A stretch of DNA of 38,690 bases from CAZHBA01 sp964530225 (GTDB lineage Bacteria; Pseudomonadota; Alphaproteobacteria; UBA6615), in the NCBI GenBank assembly GCA_964530225.1, contig CAZHBA010000117.1:1-38690 (forward strand). Direction: 5' to 3'. Position 1 is the first letter of the stretch, and each line of letters opens with the position of its first letter. Positions 17,989-24,983 of the stretch are shown in pieces. Under the pieces are notes generated by a model that worked only from the letters and a program-made list of their open reading frames with translations, made no database searches and had not been told where the DNA came from. The position numbers and the translations under genes are program-made.

Positions 17989-18383
17989 GATATTTGGTCC
18001 TGGCCATAATCACCGTCGTTGCCACACTATTCACTGATGTGTCGTTCGCAGGTGTGACTGACGTTGTCGGTGTTCGCATAACCCAGCGAGGTGACACTTA
18101 TAATTTTGCCGTCACCGTGCGCCACGCCGATGTCGATTGGGATTACTACGCCAACATATGTGACATCCTGACGCTCAAAGGCAAGGTGATTTGCACGCGC
18201 GTGTTGGCGAATTCCCAAGACAACAAGCAGCCGTTCACCCACAGCCTCTGCGGTATGCACACCCCGGCCAACATAGTAAAGGTGCGGATGTGTCTGCGCG
18301 ATAAAGTGCACGGCTATGGCGGCGCCAAAATAGAGGTCTATATAAAAACTGGACAGGCGAGTCCGGGAGGAGGGCAATCATGA
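17985..18383 (+). CDS. Putative secreted protein with four cysteines
   Basis: A 132-residue protein with a clear signal peptide: MRYLVLAIITVVATLF and a likely cleavage after SFA near residue 22. The mature part has four cysteines (59, 70, 89, 103), an even number consistent with two disulfide bonds in the periplasm, and ends in a Gly-rich tail. No family is recognised. The start overlaps the thioesterase stop as ATGA, and its own stop overlaps the start of the DUF427 gene the same way, so the three are translated together. Why a periplasmic protein is coupled to a cytosolic thioesterase is unclear. Confidence 0.75.
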   Translation: MRYLVLAIITVVATLFTDVSFAGVTDVVGVRITQRGDTYNFAVTVRHADVDWDYYANICDILTLKGKVICTRVLANSQDNKQPFTHSLCGMHTPANIVKVRMCLRDKVHGYGGAKIEVYIKTGQASPGGGQS

Positions 18384-19191
18384 GTGTTGCCAACAAGAGC
18401 GCAATTGAAACCGCTGGGCCAGGACCTGGCTATCAAGAAAATCCGACCCATTTCGTTGACTTCGAACCGAGCCCCAAACGGGTGCGCGTGACCTTCGCTG
18501 GCGAGAACATCGCCGACACCACCAATGCGCTGATCCTGTACGGGCCTGCCACGTGCCGGTCTATTACTTTCTGCGCGAAGATGTCGCTATGGAGCGGCTC
18601 GTTCCGACCGACCATTCCACGCACTGCCCTTTCAAAGGCGACGCCAACTATTTCTCGATAGTGGTTGACGGCCAGACTGCGGGGGATGCGGTATGGACCT
18701 ACGTGCTGCCGTTCGACGAGGTCGCCGGCATCAAGGATTACCTCGCGTTCTACTGGAACCGCGTCGACCATTGGTACGAAGAGGACGAAGAGGTGTTCGT
18801 CCACGCCCGAAGCCCGCGGGTACGGGTCGATATTCTCGATAGCTCACGGCCGGTGCGCATCGAACTGGGAAGTGAAACGGTTGCTGAGACCAGTCGCGCA
18901 CGCTTCCTGTTTGAGACCAACCTGCCGACGCGTTACTACATTCCCCGCGAAGATGTGAGCGCGGAGCTGTTGCCGTCGGATACCCAGACCCAGTGCCCCT
19001 ACAAAGGCGTCGCCAACTACCACTCGGTGAAGGTAGGGGATAGCATCCACGAGAATATTATCTGGTACTACCCCGACCCGGTACACGAGAGCGCCCGCAT
19101 CAAGGACTATCTGTGCTTCTTCAACGAGAAGGTCGACGCGGTCTTTGTCGACGTCGTCGAACAGGAAAAACCCAAGACCAAGTGGTCGTGA
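18380..19191 (+). pseudogene. Tandem DUF427-domain protein gene with a frameshift
   Basis: Two DUF427 domains are encoded, but in two frames. From the ATG at 18380 the first frame gives HFVDFEPSPKRVRVTFAGEN and ADTTNALILYGP, then loses similarity near 18545. The continuation is in another frame: VPVYYFLREDVAMERLVPTD, CPFKGDANYFSIVVDG, KDYLAFYWNRVDHWYEEDEE, and then the full second domain with RVDILDSSRPVRIELGSE, LPTRYYIPREDVSAELLPSD and KDYLCFFNEKVDA up to 19191. One base appears to be missing between 18540 and 18560. Everything after is intact for over 200 codons, so either the mutation is very recent or it is an assembly error in a functional gene of about 270 residues. DUF427 function is not established. 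Confidence 0.82.
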
Positions 19192-19204
19192 TAGGTGGCG
19201 AGAA

Positions 19205-19301
19205 AAACACACCTCATACTTCGATAGGCTCAGCATGAGGTGTGTTTGGAGTGCTTATAACCAACCCCTCATCCTGAGCTTTTCGAAGGATGAGGGGTTG
19301 G
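19205..19301. repeat. Pair of facing REP-like palindromes (BIME-like)
   Basis: Two large hairpins sit between the convergent DUF427 and glnA genes. The first has perfect 13-base arms at 19205-19217 and 19235-19247 (AAACACACCTCAT). The second has perfect 15-base arms at 19261-19275 and 19287-19301 (CCAACCCCTCATCCT). Read in opposite directions both show the same core, CTCATsCTGAGCyTwTCGAA, so they are an inverted pair of one repeat family. Repeats with this core are, from my knowledge, dispersed in many alphaproteobacterial genomes. Here they probably also end transcription from both sides. Confidence 0.82.
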
Positions 19302-19318
19302 CCACGTAAAGCTGCCGT

Positions 19319-20728
19319 CTACGACGAATAGTACATTTGGAACTCAATCGGATGGGGCGATTCTTCAAACGCTAGCGACTCCTCTTCTTTGAGTTCGATA
19401 TAACCGTCGATCAGATAATCGGTAAAGACATCGCCCTTCTTGAGAAAGTCCCGATCCGCATCCAGTGATTCAATTGCCTGACGCAACGACGCGCAGACCG
19501 TCGGTACACCCGATAATTCCTCGGGCGGCAGGTCGTAGAGATCCTTGTCTATCGGGTCGCCCGGGTGGATCTTGTTTTCGATGCCGTCGAGTCCAGCCAT
19601 CAACATGGCGGAAAACGCCAGATAGGAGTTTGCTAACGCATCGGGAAAACGGACTTCGACGCGCTTGCCGTTGGGACTAGCCGAGAACGGAATACGGCAC
19701 GATGCTGATCGGTTGCGCGCCGAATAGGACAGTAATACCGGGGCTTCGAAACCGGGAATCAATCGCTTGTAGCTGTTGGTCGTGGGGTTAGAAAAGGCGT
19801 TGATCGCACGGGCGTGCTTGATAATCCCACCAATGTAATAGAGCGCCGTCTCCGATAGATCGGCATAGCCCGACCCGGCGAACAATGGTTTGTTGTCCTT
19901 CCAGATCGACTGATGAACGTGCATGCCGGAGCCATTGTCATTGAGAACCGGCTTCGGCATGAACGTCGCCGTCTTGCCGTACTGGTGGGCGACCATCTGC
20001 ACTACATATTTGTAAATTTGCATCTGGTCGGCGGTGGTTACCAGCGTGTTGAACTTCTGCCCCAACTCGTTCTGGCTCGGCGCCACCTCGTGATGGTGCT
20101 TTTCCATTTCCAGACCCATGGCGATCATCTGAGTCACCATTTCGGCGCGCAGGTCGGTCATGGAATCGACCGGCGGCACTGGGAAGTAGCCGCCCTTGAT
20201 GCCTGGCCGGTGCCCAAAGTTACCTTCGGGGAAATCGTTGCCCGAGTTATAGGGGCCTTCATCGCTATCGATCTGGTAGAAGGTCTGGTTCATCGACACA
20301 TCGAAGCGCACATCGTCAAAAACGAAGAACTCAGCCTCGGGGCCGAAATAAGCGGTATCGCCGGCGCCCGTCGATCTCATATAGGCCTCGGCCTTTTTCG
20401 CCGTGCTGCGCGGGTCGCGCGCATAGGGCTCGCCGGTGGTCGGTTCCAGCACGTCGCAGAACAGGATCAATTGGGGCTGCGCGGTGAATGGATCCATGGT
20501 CGCCGTCGCCAAATCGGGCATCAGCGTCATATCGGATTCGTTGATCGCCTTCCAGCCGGCTATTGACGAGCCGTCGAACATGATGCCGTCGGTAAAGAAG
20601 TCATCATTAATCGTCGAGACATGCTGCGCCGTATGCTGCCACTTGCCTCGCGGGTCGGTGAATCGCATGTCGACGAACTCAACGTTGTTCTCCTTGATCA
20701 TATCCATGATGGTTTGGGCATCGGACAT
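19319..20728 (-). CDS. glnA: Glutamine synthetase, type I
   Basis: A 469-residue glutamine synthetase that makes glutamine from glutamate, ammonia and ATP; dodecameric and cytoplasmic. Family signatures include FDGSSIAGWKAI (51-62), GPEAEFFVFD with metal-binding Glu near 131-133, HHHEVAPSQNELGQKF (211-226), the ATP-binding NGSGMHVHQS and RNRSASCRIP. The adenylylation site is Tyr398 in DKDLYDLPPEE, so GlnE-type control is expected. The start follows AGGGGGTA. It lies downstream of glnB on the same strand with 74 bases between and no clear promoter seen in that gap, so cotranscription with glnB is likely. Confidence 0.98.
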   Translation of the reverse strand: MSDAQTIMDMIKENNVEFVDMRFTDPRGKWQHTAQHVSTINDDFFTDGIMFDGSSIAGWKAINESDMTLMPDLATATMDPFTAQPQLILFCDVLEPTTGEPYARDPRSTAKKAEAYMRSTGAGDTAYFGPEAEFFVFDDVRFDVSMNQTFYQIDSDEGPYNSGNDFPEGNFGHRPGIKGGYFPVPPVDSMTDLRAEMVTQMIAMGLEMEKHHHEVAPSQNELGQKFNTLVTTADQMQIYKYVVQMVAHQYGKTATFMPKPVLNDNGSGMHVHQSIWKDNKPLFAGSGYADLSETALYYIGGIIKHARAINAFSNPTTNSYKRLIPGFEAPVLLSYSARNRSASCRIPFSASPNGKRVEVRFPDALANSYLAFSAMLMAGLDGIENKIHPGDPIDKDLYDLPPEELSGVPTVCASLRQAIESLDADRDFLKKGDVFTDYLIDGYIELKEEESLAFEESPHPIEFQMYYSS

Positions 20729-20802
20729 AGTTTGGGTACCCCCTGTCGGTTTTCGTTAACTGGTTTCGTTTGTTTCGTGTGCGCTTAAATCTTGCTCGAC
20801 CG

Positions 20803-21141
20803 TCAAACCGCTTCGGCGCCATGTTCGCCGGTGCGAATACGGATTGCTTCGTCGATTGTCGAGACAAAAATTTTACCATCGCCGATACGCCCTGTATGGG
20901 CCGCTTCCCGGATGGCTTCGATCGCCCGTTCAGCGAGGTTGTCATCGATAACGAGCTCAATTTTCACCTTGGGCAGGAAGTCAACGACATATTCGGCGCC
21001 GCGATAAAGCTCGGTATGCCCCTTCTGGCGACCGAAGCCTTTGGCCTCGATAACCGTCAAGCCTTTCAGGCCGACCTCGTTCAAGGCTTCTTTGACCTCG
21101 TCCAGTTTGAACGGCTTGATAATTGCCTCAATTTTTTTCAT
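20803..21141 (-). CDS. glnB: Nitrogen regulatory protein P-II
   Basis: A 112-residue PII signal protein. It senses 2-oxoglutarate, ATP/ADP and, through uridylylation, glutamine, and controls NtrB and the adenylyltransferase of glutamine synthetase. The uridylylated Tyr51 lies in the T-loop GHTELYRGAEYVVDFLPK; both PII signatures are present (T-loop and TGRIGDGKIFVS). The GGAGGACGAC tract before the ATG is the ribosome binding site. The position directly before glnA marks it as GlnB and not GlnK, as no amtB is adjacent. A sigma-54 promoter match upstream fits nitrogen control. Confidence 0.98.
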   Translation of the reverse strand: MKKIEAIIKPFKLDEVKEALNEVGLKGLTVIEAKGFGRQKGHTELYRGAEYVVDFLPKVKIELVIDDNLAERAIEAIREAAHTGRIGDGKIFVSTIDEAIRIRTGEHGAEAV

Positions 21142-21210
21142 CTGCTTCGTCGTCCTCCAATGTGCGGTCGCGCCAGTGCGCGGGCACTGTGATGATCTCT
21201 GCAGTGAACA

Positions 21211-21226
21211 AGCACGATGTGTGCCA
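21211..21226 (-). promoter_or_regulatory. Sigma-54 promoter for glnB-glnA
   Basis: On the minus strand the sequence TGGCACACATCGTGCT matches the sigma-54 consensus TGGCACG-N4-TTGCW in all positions but two, with the essential GG and GC at the exact 10-base spacing. Its -12 element lies about 70 bases before the glnB start. Nitrogen-dependent sigma-54 control of glnBA is well known in related bacteria. Confidence 0.7.
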
Positions 21227-21233
21227 ATTCCAA

Positions 21234-21254
21234 TTTGCTCCCTAAGTGAGCAAA
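21234..21254. promoter_or_regulatory. Dyad upstream of the sigma-54 box, possible NtrC site
   Basis: Perfect seven-base arms (TTTGCTC / GAGCAAA) are separated by seven bases. The inner 17 bases keep the TGC-N11-GCA spacing of NtrC sites (TGCACY-N5-RGTGCA) but differ at the inner positions. It lies only about eight bases from the -24 box, closer than usual enhancers, so an operator for another regulator is also possible. Confidence 0.4.
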
Positions 21255-21348
21255 CATAGTAAAAACAGGGCCATATGTCTGATTTTTTGCCAAGGTATGT
21301 GCCTACGGGTTTAGCAGGATGATTAAAAAACGGGCAGCGCCAAGGGGT

Positions 21349-22518
21349 CTAGTCCGCGAGGGTTTCTGCGGCACGGGCAAGCGCCGTACGGATATTATCG
21401 ACCGAGTTGGCATATGAAAACCGTACATAGCCCTCACCCAGATGGCCGAAACTGGTGCCGGCGACGGTGGCCACGCCGGCCTCTTCGAGCAGCGTGTCCT
21501 GAATTTCGCAGGCGTTGCGGCCGGTCCCGGTAATGTTGGGGAAGGCGTAGAACGCGCCGTGCGGTGTTCGGCAAGAAAATCCCGAAATGGCGTTCAAGCC
21601 GTCAACGATAACCCCACGACGTTCGTCAAAAGCAGCGACCATTTCGTGCACCGAATCCTGGGGGCCTTCCAGCGCCGCGATACCGGCGAACTGGGTCACC
21701 GCGCTAACGCAGGAATGGCAGTTGATCGCCAATCGGGTCGCATGGTCGACCAACGCCTCTGGCCACACGGCATAGCCCAGGCGCCAGCCGGTCATGGCGT
21801 AGGTCTTGCTCCAACCGTCGAGCAAGATTAGCCGGTTGCGCAGGCTTTCGTAGGGTAACAGGCTGACATGGTGATGGTTATCGTAGGTTATCTGCGAGTA
21901 AATCTCGTCGGCCAGGATGGCCACGTGGGGATGCTGTTCGAGCCCGGCGACCAGCTTTTCTATCTCCGACGCTGGCACCGCACCACCGGTCGGGTTAGTC
22001 GGTGTGTTGAGGATCATCAGCCGCGTCTTCGGCGTGATTAACGACAGCACCTCGTTGGCGTCGAAGGAGAAGTCCTTCTCCTCGATCAGCGGGATCGGCA
22101 CCGCCCTGGCGCCGGAGTAATTGATCACCGATTCATAGATCGGGAAGCCCGGGTTGGGGTACATGATCTCGGCGCCAGGCTCGCCGAACATGAGGATGGC
22201 GAAAAACATCGTTACCTTGCCGCCGGGTACACAAACAACTCGGTCGGGATCGATGGCAACGCCACGAGTACGCTGCAGGTCTGTGGCGACCGCTTCGCGT
22301 AACGCCAATATGCCCGGCGCTGGCGTATAGCCGTGGTGGCCGTCGTGCAGCGCCTTCACCGCGGCCTCGACGATATGGTCCGGTGTGCGAAAGTCGGGCT
22401 GGCCGATGCCGAGATTGATGATATCGTGACCTTGCTGGCGCAGCGCCTCGGCGCGGGCCAGGACCTCGAAGGCGGACTCGGTTCCCAGCCGGGAAATGTT
22501 TTCTGTCAGTTGCAGCAT
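21349..22518 (-). CDS. Class I/II pyridoxal-phosphate aminotransferase
   Basis: A 389-residue fold-type I aminotransferase. Conserved elements are LGIGQPDFRTP (36-46), the HHGYTPAPG substrate loop, NTPTNPTGG (171-179), ADEIYSQITYD (203-213), and the PLP-binding Lys238 in LDGWSKTYAMTGWRLGY. The arginine that binds the substrate carboxylate is expected in the GYVRFSYAN segment close to the C-terminus. It most resembles aspartate/aromatic aminotransferases of subgroup I-gamma, but the amino acid used cannot be fixed from sequence alone. It lies downstream of nothing on its strand within 450 bases and so has its own promoter. Confidence 0.93.
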   Translation of the reverse strand: MLQLTENISRLGTESAFEVLARAEALRQQGHDIINLGIGQPDFRTPDHIVEAAVKALHDGHHGYTPAPGILALREAVATDLQRTRGVAIDPDRVVCVPGGKVTMFFAILMFGEPGAEIMYPNPGFPIYESVINYSGARAVPIPLIEEKDFSFDANEVLSLITPKTRLMILNTPTNPTGGAVPASEIEKLVAGLEQHPHVAILADEIYSQITYDNHHHVSLLPYESLRNRLILLDGWSKTYAMTGWRLGYAVWPEALVDHATRLAINCHSCVSAVTQFAGIAALEGPQDSVHEMVAAFDERRGVIVDGLNAISGFSCRTPHGAFYAFPNITGTGRNACEIQDTLLEEAGVATVAGTSFGHLGEGYVRFSYANSVDNIRTALARAAETLAD

Positions 22519-22986
22519 GGTGCGTGCTCTTTATTCGGCTTCGTTGCATCTAGATGGATGGGCAGGGCGCACTATGGCTTAGCGCTGCCGCCCGATCAAA
22601 AGATTTGGCTCAACCAAGTGCCATCACCGAATGGTGAGATGACACGATGGCGGCTCCACTACATATATTTTGCCTAATATATAAAAGCCATCCTCGGTGA
22701 TACCACGAATCAGATTCATTACCGCGACTGTCCTCGTTGTCGCTTTTACGGTCCTGGCAGTATCCGCAATTGCGCAATAGGCAGAGGCCCAGCGCTTACC
22801 ATTCGGCCCATCGAAGACGTGTTCGTCGACGGGCCGCCTGGACGCAGGTGCGCGCAACGTCGCTGTCAGCTATGGTGGCAATGTGGGTTGTTTGAATTTG
22901 TCGCCTACGCAGTCAAATAAGTGAAGGGACGGCCGGCTCGCTTGACGCCGACCGGCGGGGGGGACTACACAATCTCACTTCTCGGC
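22519..22986. other. Intergenic region with a possible remnant of a secreted-protein gene
   Basis: No intact gene is seen in these 468 bases. A plus-strand frame from the GTG at 22697 codes a basic start and a long hydrophobic segment ending in AVSAIAQ, which looks like a signal peptide, then meets TAG at 22778-22780 and continues in frame to TGA at 22922. No ribosome binding site precedes it. A minus-strand frame of 77 codons (22624-22857) has no features. The last 60 bases presumably hold the tRNA-His promoter. Confidence 0.3.
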
Positions 22987-23064
22987 GGTGGCTGTAGCTC
23001 AGTTGGTTAGAGCGCCTGGTTGTGGTCCAGGAGGCCGGGGGTTCAAATCCCCTCAGCCACCCCA
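22987..23064 (+). tRNA. tRNA-His (GTG)
   Basis: A complete cloverleaf: acceptor GTGGCTG pairs with CAGCCAC, the D-arm is AGCTCAGTTGGTTAGAGC, the anticodon stem CCTGG/CCAGG encloses TTGTGGT with anticodon GTG, and the T-arm contains GGTTCAAATCC. The extra G at the 5' end (position -1) opposite the discriminator C is diagnostic of tRNA-His. The 3' CCA is encoded. Confidence 0.97.
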
Positions 23065-23084
23065 TTTTCCTTAAGTTTACTCGT

Positions 23085-24479
23085 TTACGATGCTACCGCG
23101 TAGGGTGCCGGTCCGGGGTTTTTGACGAGATGTTCGATCAGGTCGATTTGCGAAACCACGCCGACCACCTTTCCGCCGTCGACGACGACCGCCACATGGT
23201 CGCTGTCAAACAAGAAGAAAAGCTCCTCGATCCGGGCCTTGGGATAAATCAGCCCACCGATCGGATTAGCCACATCCCGGGTCAGCGTCTGCATGCCAAC
23301 AGTGCCGTTACGCAGGCCACGAATGATGTCGGACTCATGCACCATCGAGGTCAGTTTGCCGCTCTCGATCATGGGAATCTGAGAGACCCCATGTGCTCGC
23401 ATGAGCTGAATGATTTCCGCTATCGGGGTGTCGGCGTTAGCCGTAACCGGCGACATGTTGCGTTCCGTTAGCAGGTTTTCCACCAGACCTAGTTCCGGAC
23501 CCTCTTCGAGGAAACCATGGTCCTTCATCCACTCATCGGACAGGAATTTTGAGATGTAACGGGAGCCGGAATCACACAAGGTGACGACGATAATCTTATC
23601 GGTGCCGATTTCCTGAGCAACATCGACGGCGGCATGAACGATTGAGCCGGATGAGCCGCCACAAAACAGGCCCTCCTCGCGCACCAGGCGGCGAGCCATG
23701 TCGAAGGATTGTTTATCGTTGACCTGTCGCATGTCGTCGACAACGGAGAAATCCATCGCCTCGCACTTGATGTCCTCACCGATGCCTTCGACCCCATAGA
23801 CATAGGCGGTCGGCAGGCTGCCGGTCTTGAACAAATGGTAATGGACCGACCCCAAGGGATCGACGCCAATGATCTTAACGTCAGGCGCATGCTCCTTAAA
23901 CCAGCGGCCGACGCCGGACACTGTGCCGCCGGTGCCGGTGCCGCCCATGAAGACGTCGATCTTGCCGCCATCGGTCTGCTCATAAATCTCGCGACCGGTG
24001 TTATGATAGTGCGCCTCGATATTCCATTGAGAGTGATACTGGTCGACATAGAACGCGCCTGGAGTTTCGGCGGCAATACGCTTGGCGGTATTGACGTAGT
24101 GATCGGGGGAGTTGCCGGGCACGTCGGTCGGTGTGATTACGACGTCGGCACCGTAGGCCTTCATCATGTCGATCTTTTCCTGGCTCATTTTGTCAGGTAG
24201 CGTAAAGACGCAATGATAGCCTTTGACCGCGGCTACCATTGCCAGGCTCTGGCCAGTATTGCCCGAGGTGTTTTCGACGATCGTGCCGCCGGGTTTCAGC
24301 AGGCCTTCCTCTTCCGCCCGTTCGATGATGTAAGCGGCCATACGGTCTTTGATTGAACTGGTCGGGTTCATATATTCGCATTTCGCCAGAATGGTTGCCG
24401 CACCCTCGGGCACAACCTTGTTGAGGCGGACGAGTGGGGTGTGGCCAACCGCATCGAGGACGTTGTCTTTAATATTCAT
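23085..24479 (-). CDS. Cystathionine beta-synthase with paired CBS domains
   Basis: A PLP enzyme of about 464 residues that joins serine and homocysteine to cystathionine, or acts as a cysteine synthase-like enzyme. The catalytic domain shows NVLDAVGHTPLVRLNKV, the PLP lysine in NPTSSIKDRMA (Lys44), the SGNTGQ phosphate/substrate loop, and GGTGTGGTVSGVGRWF. After about residue 340 two CBS domains follow (TERNMSPVTANADTPIAEII through VHESDIIRGL; LIYPKARIEELFFLFDSDHV through VVSQIDLIEHLV), which bind adenosyl ligands in relatives. No N-terminal heme domain is present. The ATG at 24479 is preferred; another ATG four codons earlier at 24491 is possible and neither has a strong ribosome binding site. 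It faces tRNA-His tail to tail. Confidence 0.9.
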   Translation of the reverse strand: MNIKDNVLDAVGHTPLVRLNKVVPEGAATILAKCEYMNPTSSIKDRMAAYIIERAEEEGLLKPGGTIVENTSGNTGQSLAMVAAVKGYHCVFTLPDKMSQEKIDMMKAYGADVVITPTDVPGNSPDHYVNTAKRIAAETPGAFYVDQYHSQWNIEAHYHNTGREIYEQTDGGKIDVFMGGTGTGGTVSGVGRWFKEHAPDVKIIGVDPLGSVHYHLFKTGSLPTAYVYGVEGIGEDIKCEAMDFSVVDDMRQVNDKQSFDMARRLVREEGLFCGGSSGSIVHAAVDVAQEIGTDKIIVVTLCDSGSRYISKFLSDEWMKDHGFLEEGPELGLVENLLTERNMSPVTANADTPIAEIIQLMRAHGVSQIPMIESGKLTSMVHESDIIRGLRNGTVGMQTLTRDVANPIGGLIYPKARIEELFFLFDSDHVAVVVDGGKVVGVVSQIDLIEHLVKNPGPAPYAVAS

Positions 24480-24491
24480 GTGAACACCCAT

Positions 24492-24983
24492 TCGGTGATG
24501 GCAACCTGATCAAACCCTAAACCAGGGCATGACGAATAGCTAAGATTAGCTATTCCTAGCGTCAATTATAGGGTTGCTGCTCACCAAGTTGTGGCGCGAT
24601 TCGTCAGTGGATATCCACATCAATAATGTCGCGGCTTTGTCGCTCTGATCGTCATCGCTTTTGGTCAGCAGATCATCCTGGTCGTCATCGTCGTCATTAT
24701 CGTCGATCTCGTCGATCTCGTCGTCTTAATTCACTACGCGCTGCGGCGGCCTGATTACCCTGGCTGTCGTCGTCCGTCATTGTCCAAATCCCATTTGGGG
24801 AGGTGCTACATTGAATTACGCTCTAATTTTAATTCTCTCCTCACATTTAGAGTTAACGCATAAAATGATATGTAATACTGGGTAACTGCCGGTTTTAGGG
24901 CCTAATAGGCACAACCCTTTAGGACATGATTACCCTATAATGCCTGGCATCACCGGTGATCTAAAATTTCAATGATGTAGAGA
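24492..24983. other. Intergenic region with an acidic low-complexity coding relic
   Basis: These 492 bases lie between divergent genes. At about 24640-24730 the minus strand carries a run of GAC/GAT codons. One minus frame from the ATG at 24780 begins MTDDDSQGNQAAAARSELR and ends at 24697; another frame, beginning after a TAA, reads DDEIDEIDDNDDDDDQDDLL and continues to a stop near 24541. Together they look like one small acidic protein split by a frameshift, or chance low complexity. The part nearest the next gene includes TATAAT at 24936-24941 and the perfect palindrome ATCACCGGTGAT at 24949-24960, candidates for promoter and operator. Confidence 0.35.
24949..24960. promoter_or_regulatory. 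Palindrome ATCACCGGTGAT before the NAD(P)HX repair gene
   Basis: A perfect 12-base palindrome 24 bases before the GTG start at 24984 and eight bases after a TATAAT hexamer. The position at a transcription start fits an operator, but no regulator can be named. Confidence 0.3.

Noticed and set aside
24640..24730. Repeated GTCGTC/GTCGAT units considered as a CRISPR or tandem repeat array
   Set aside because: No regular repeat-spacer structure; the pattern follows from runs of Asp codons or simple low complexity.
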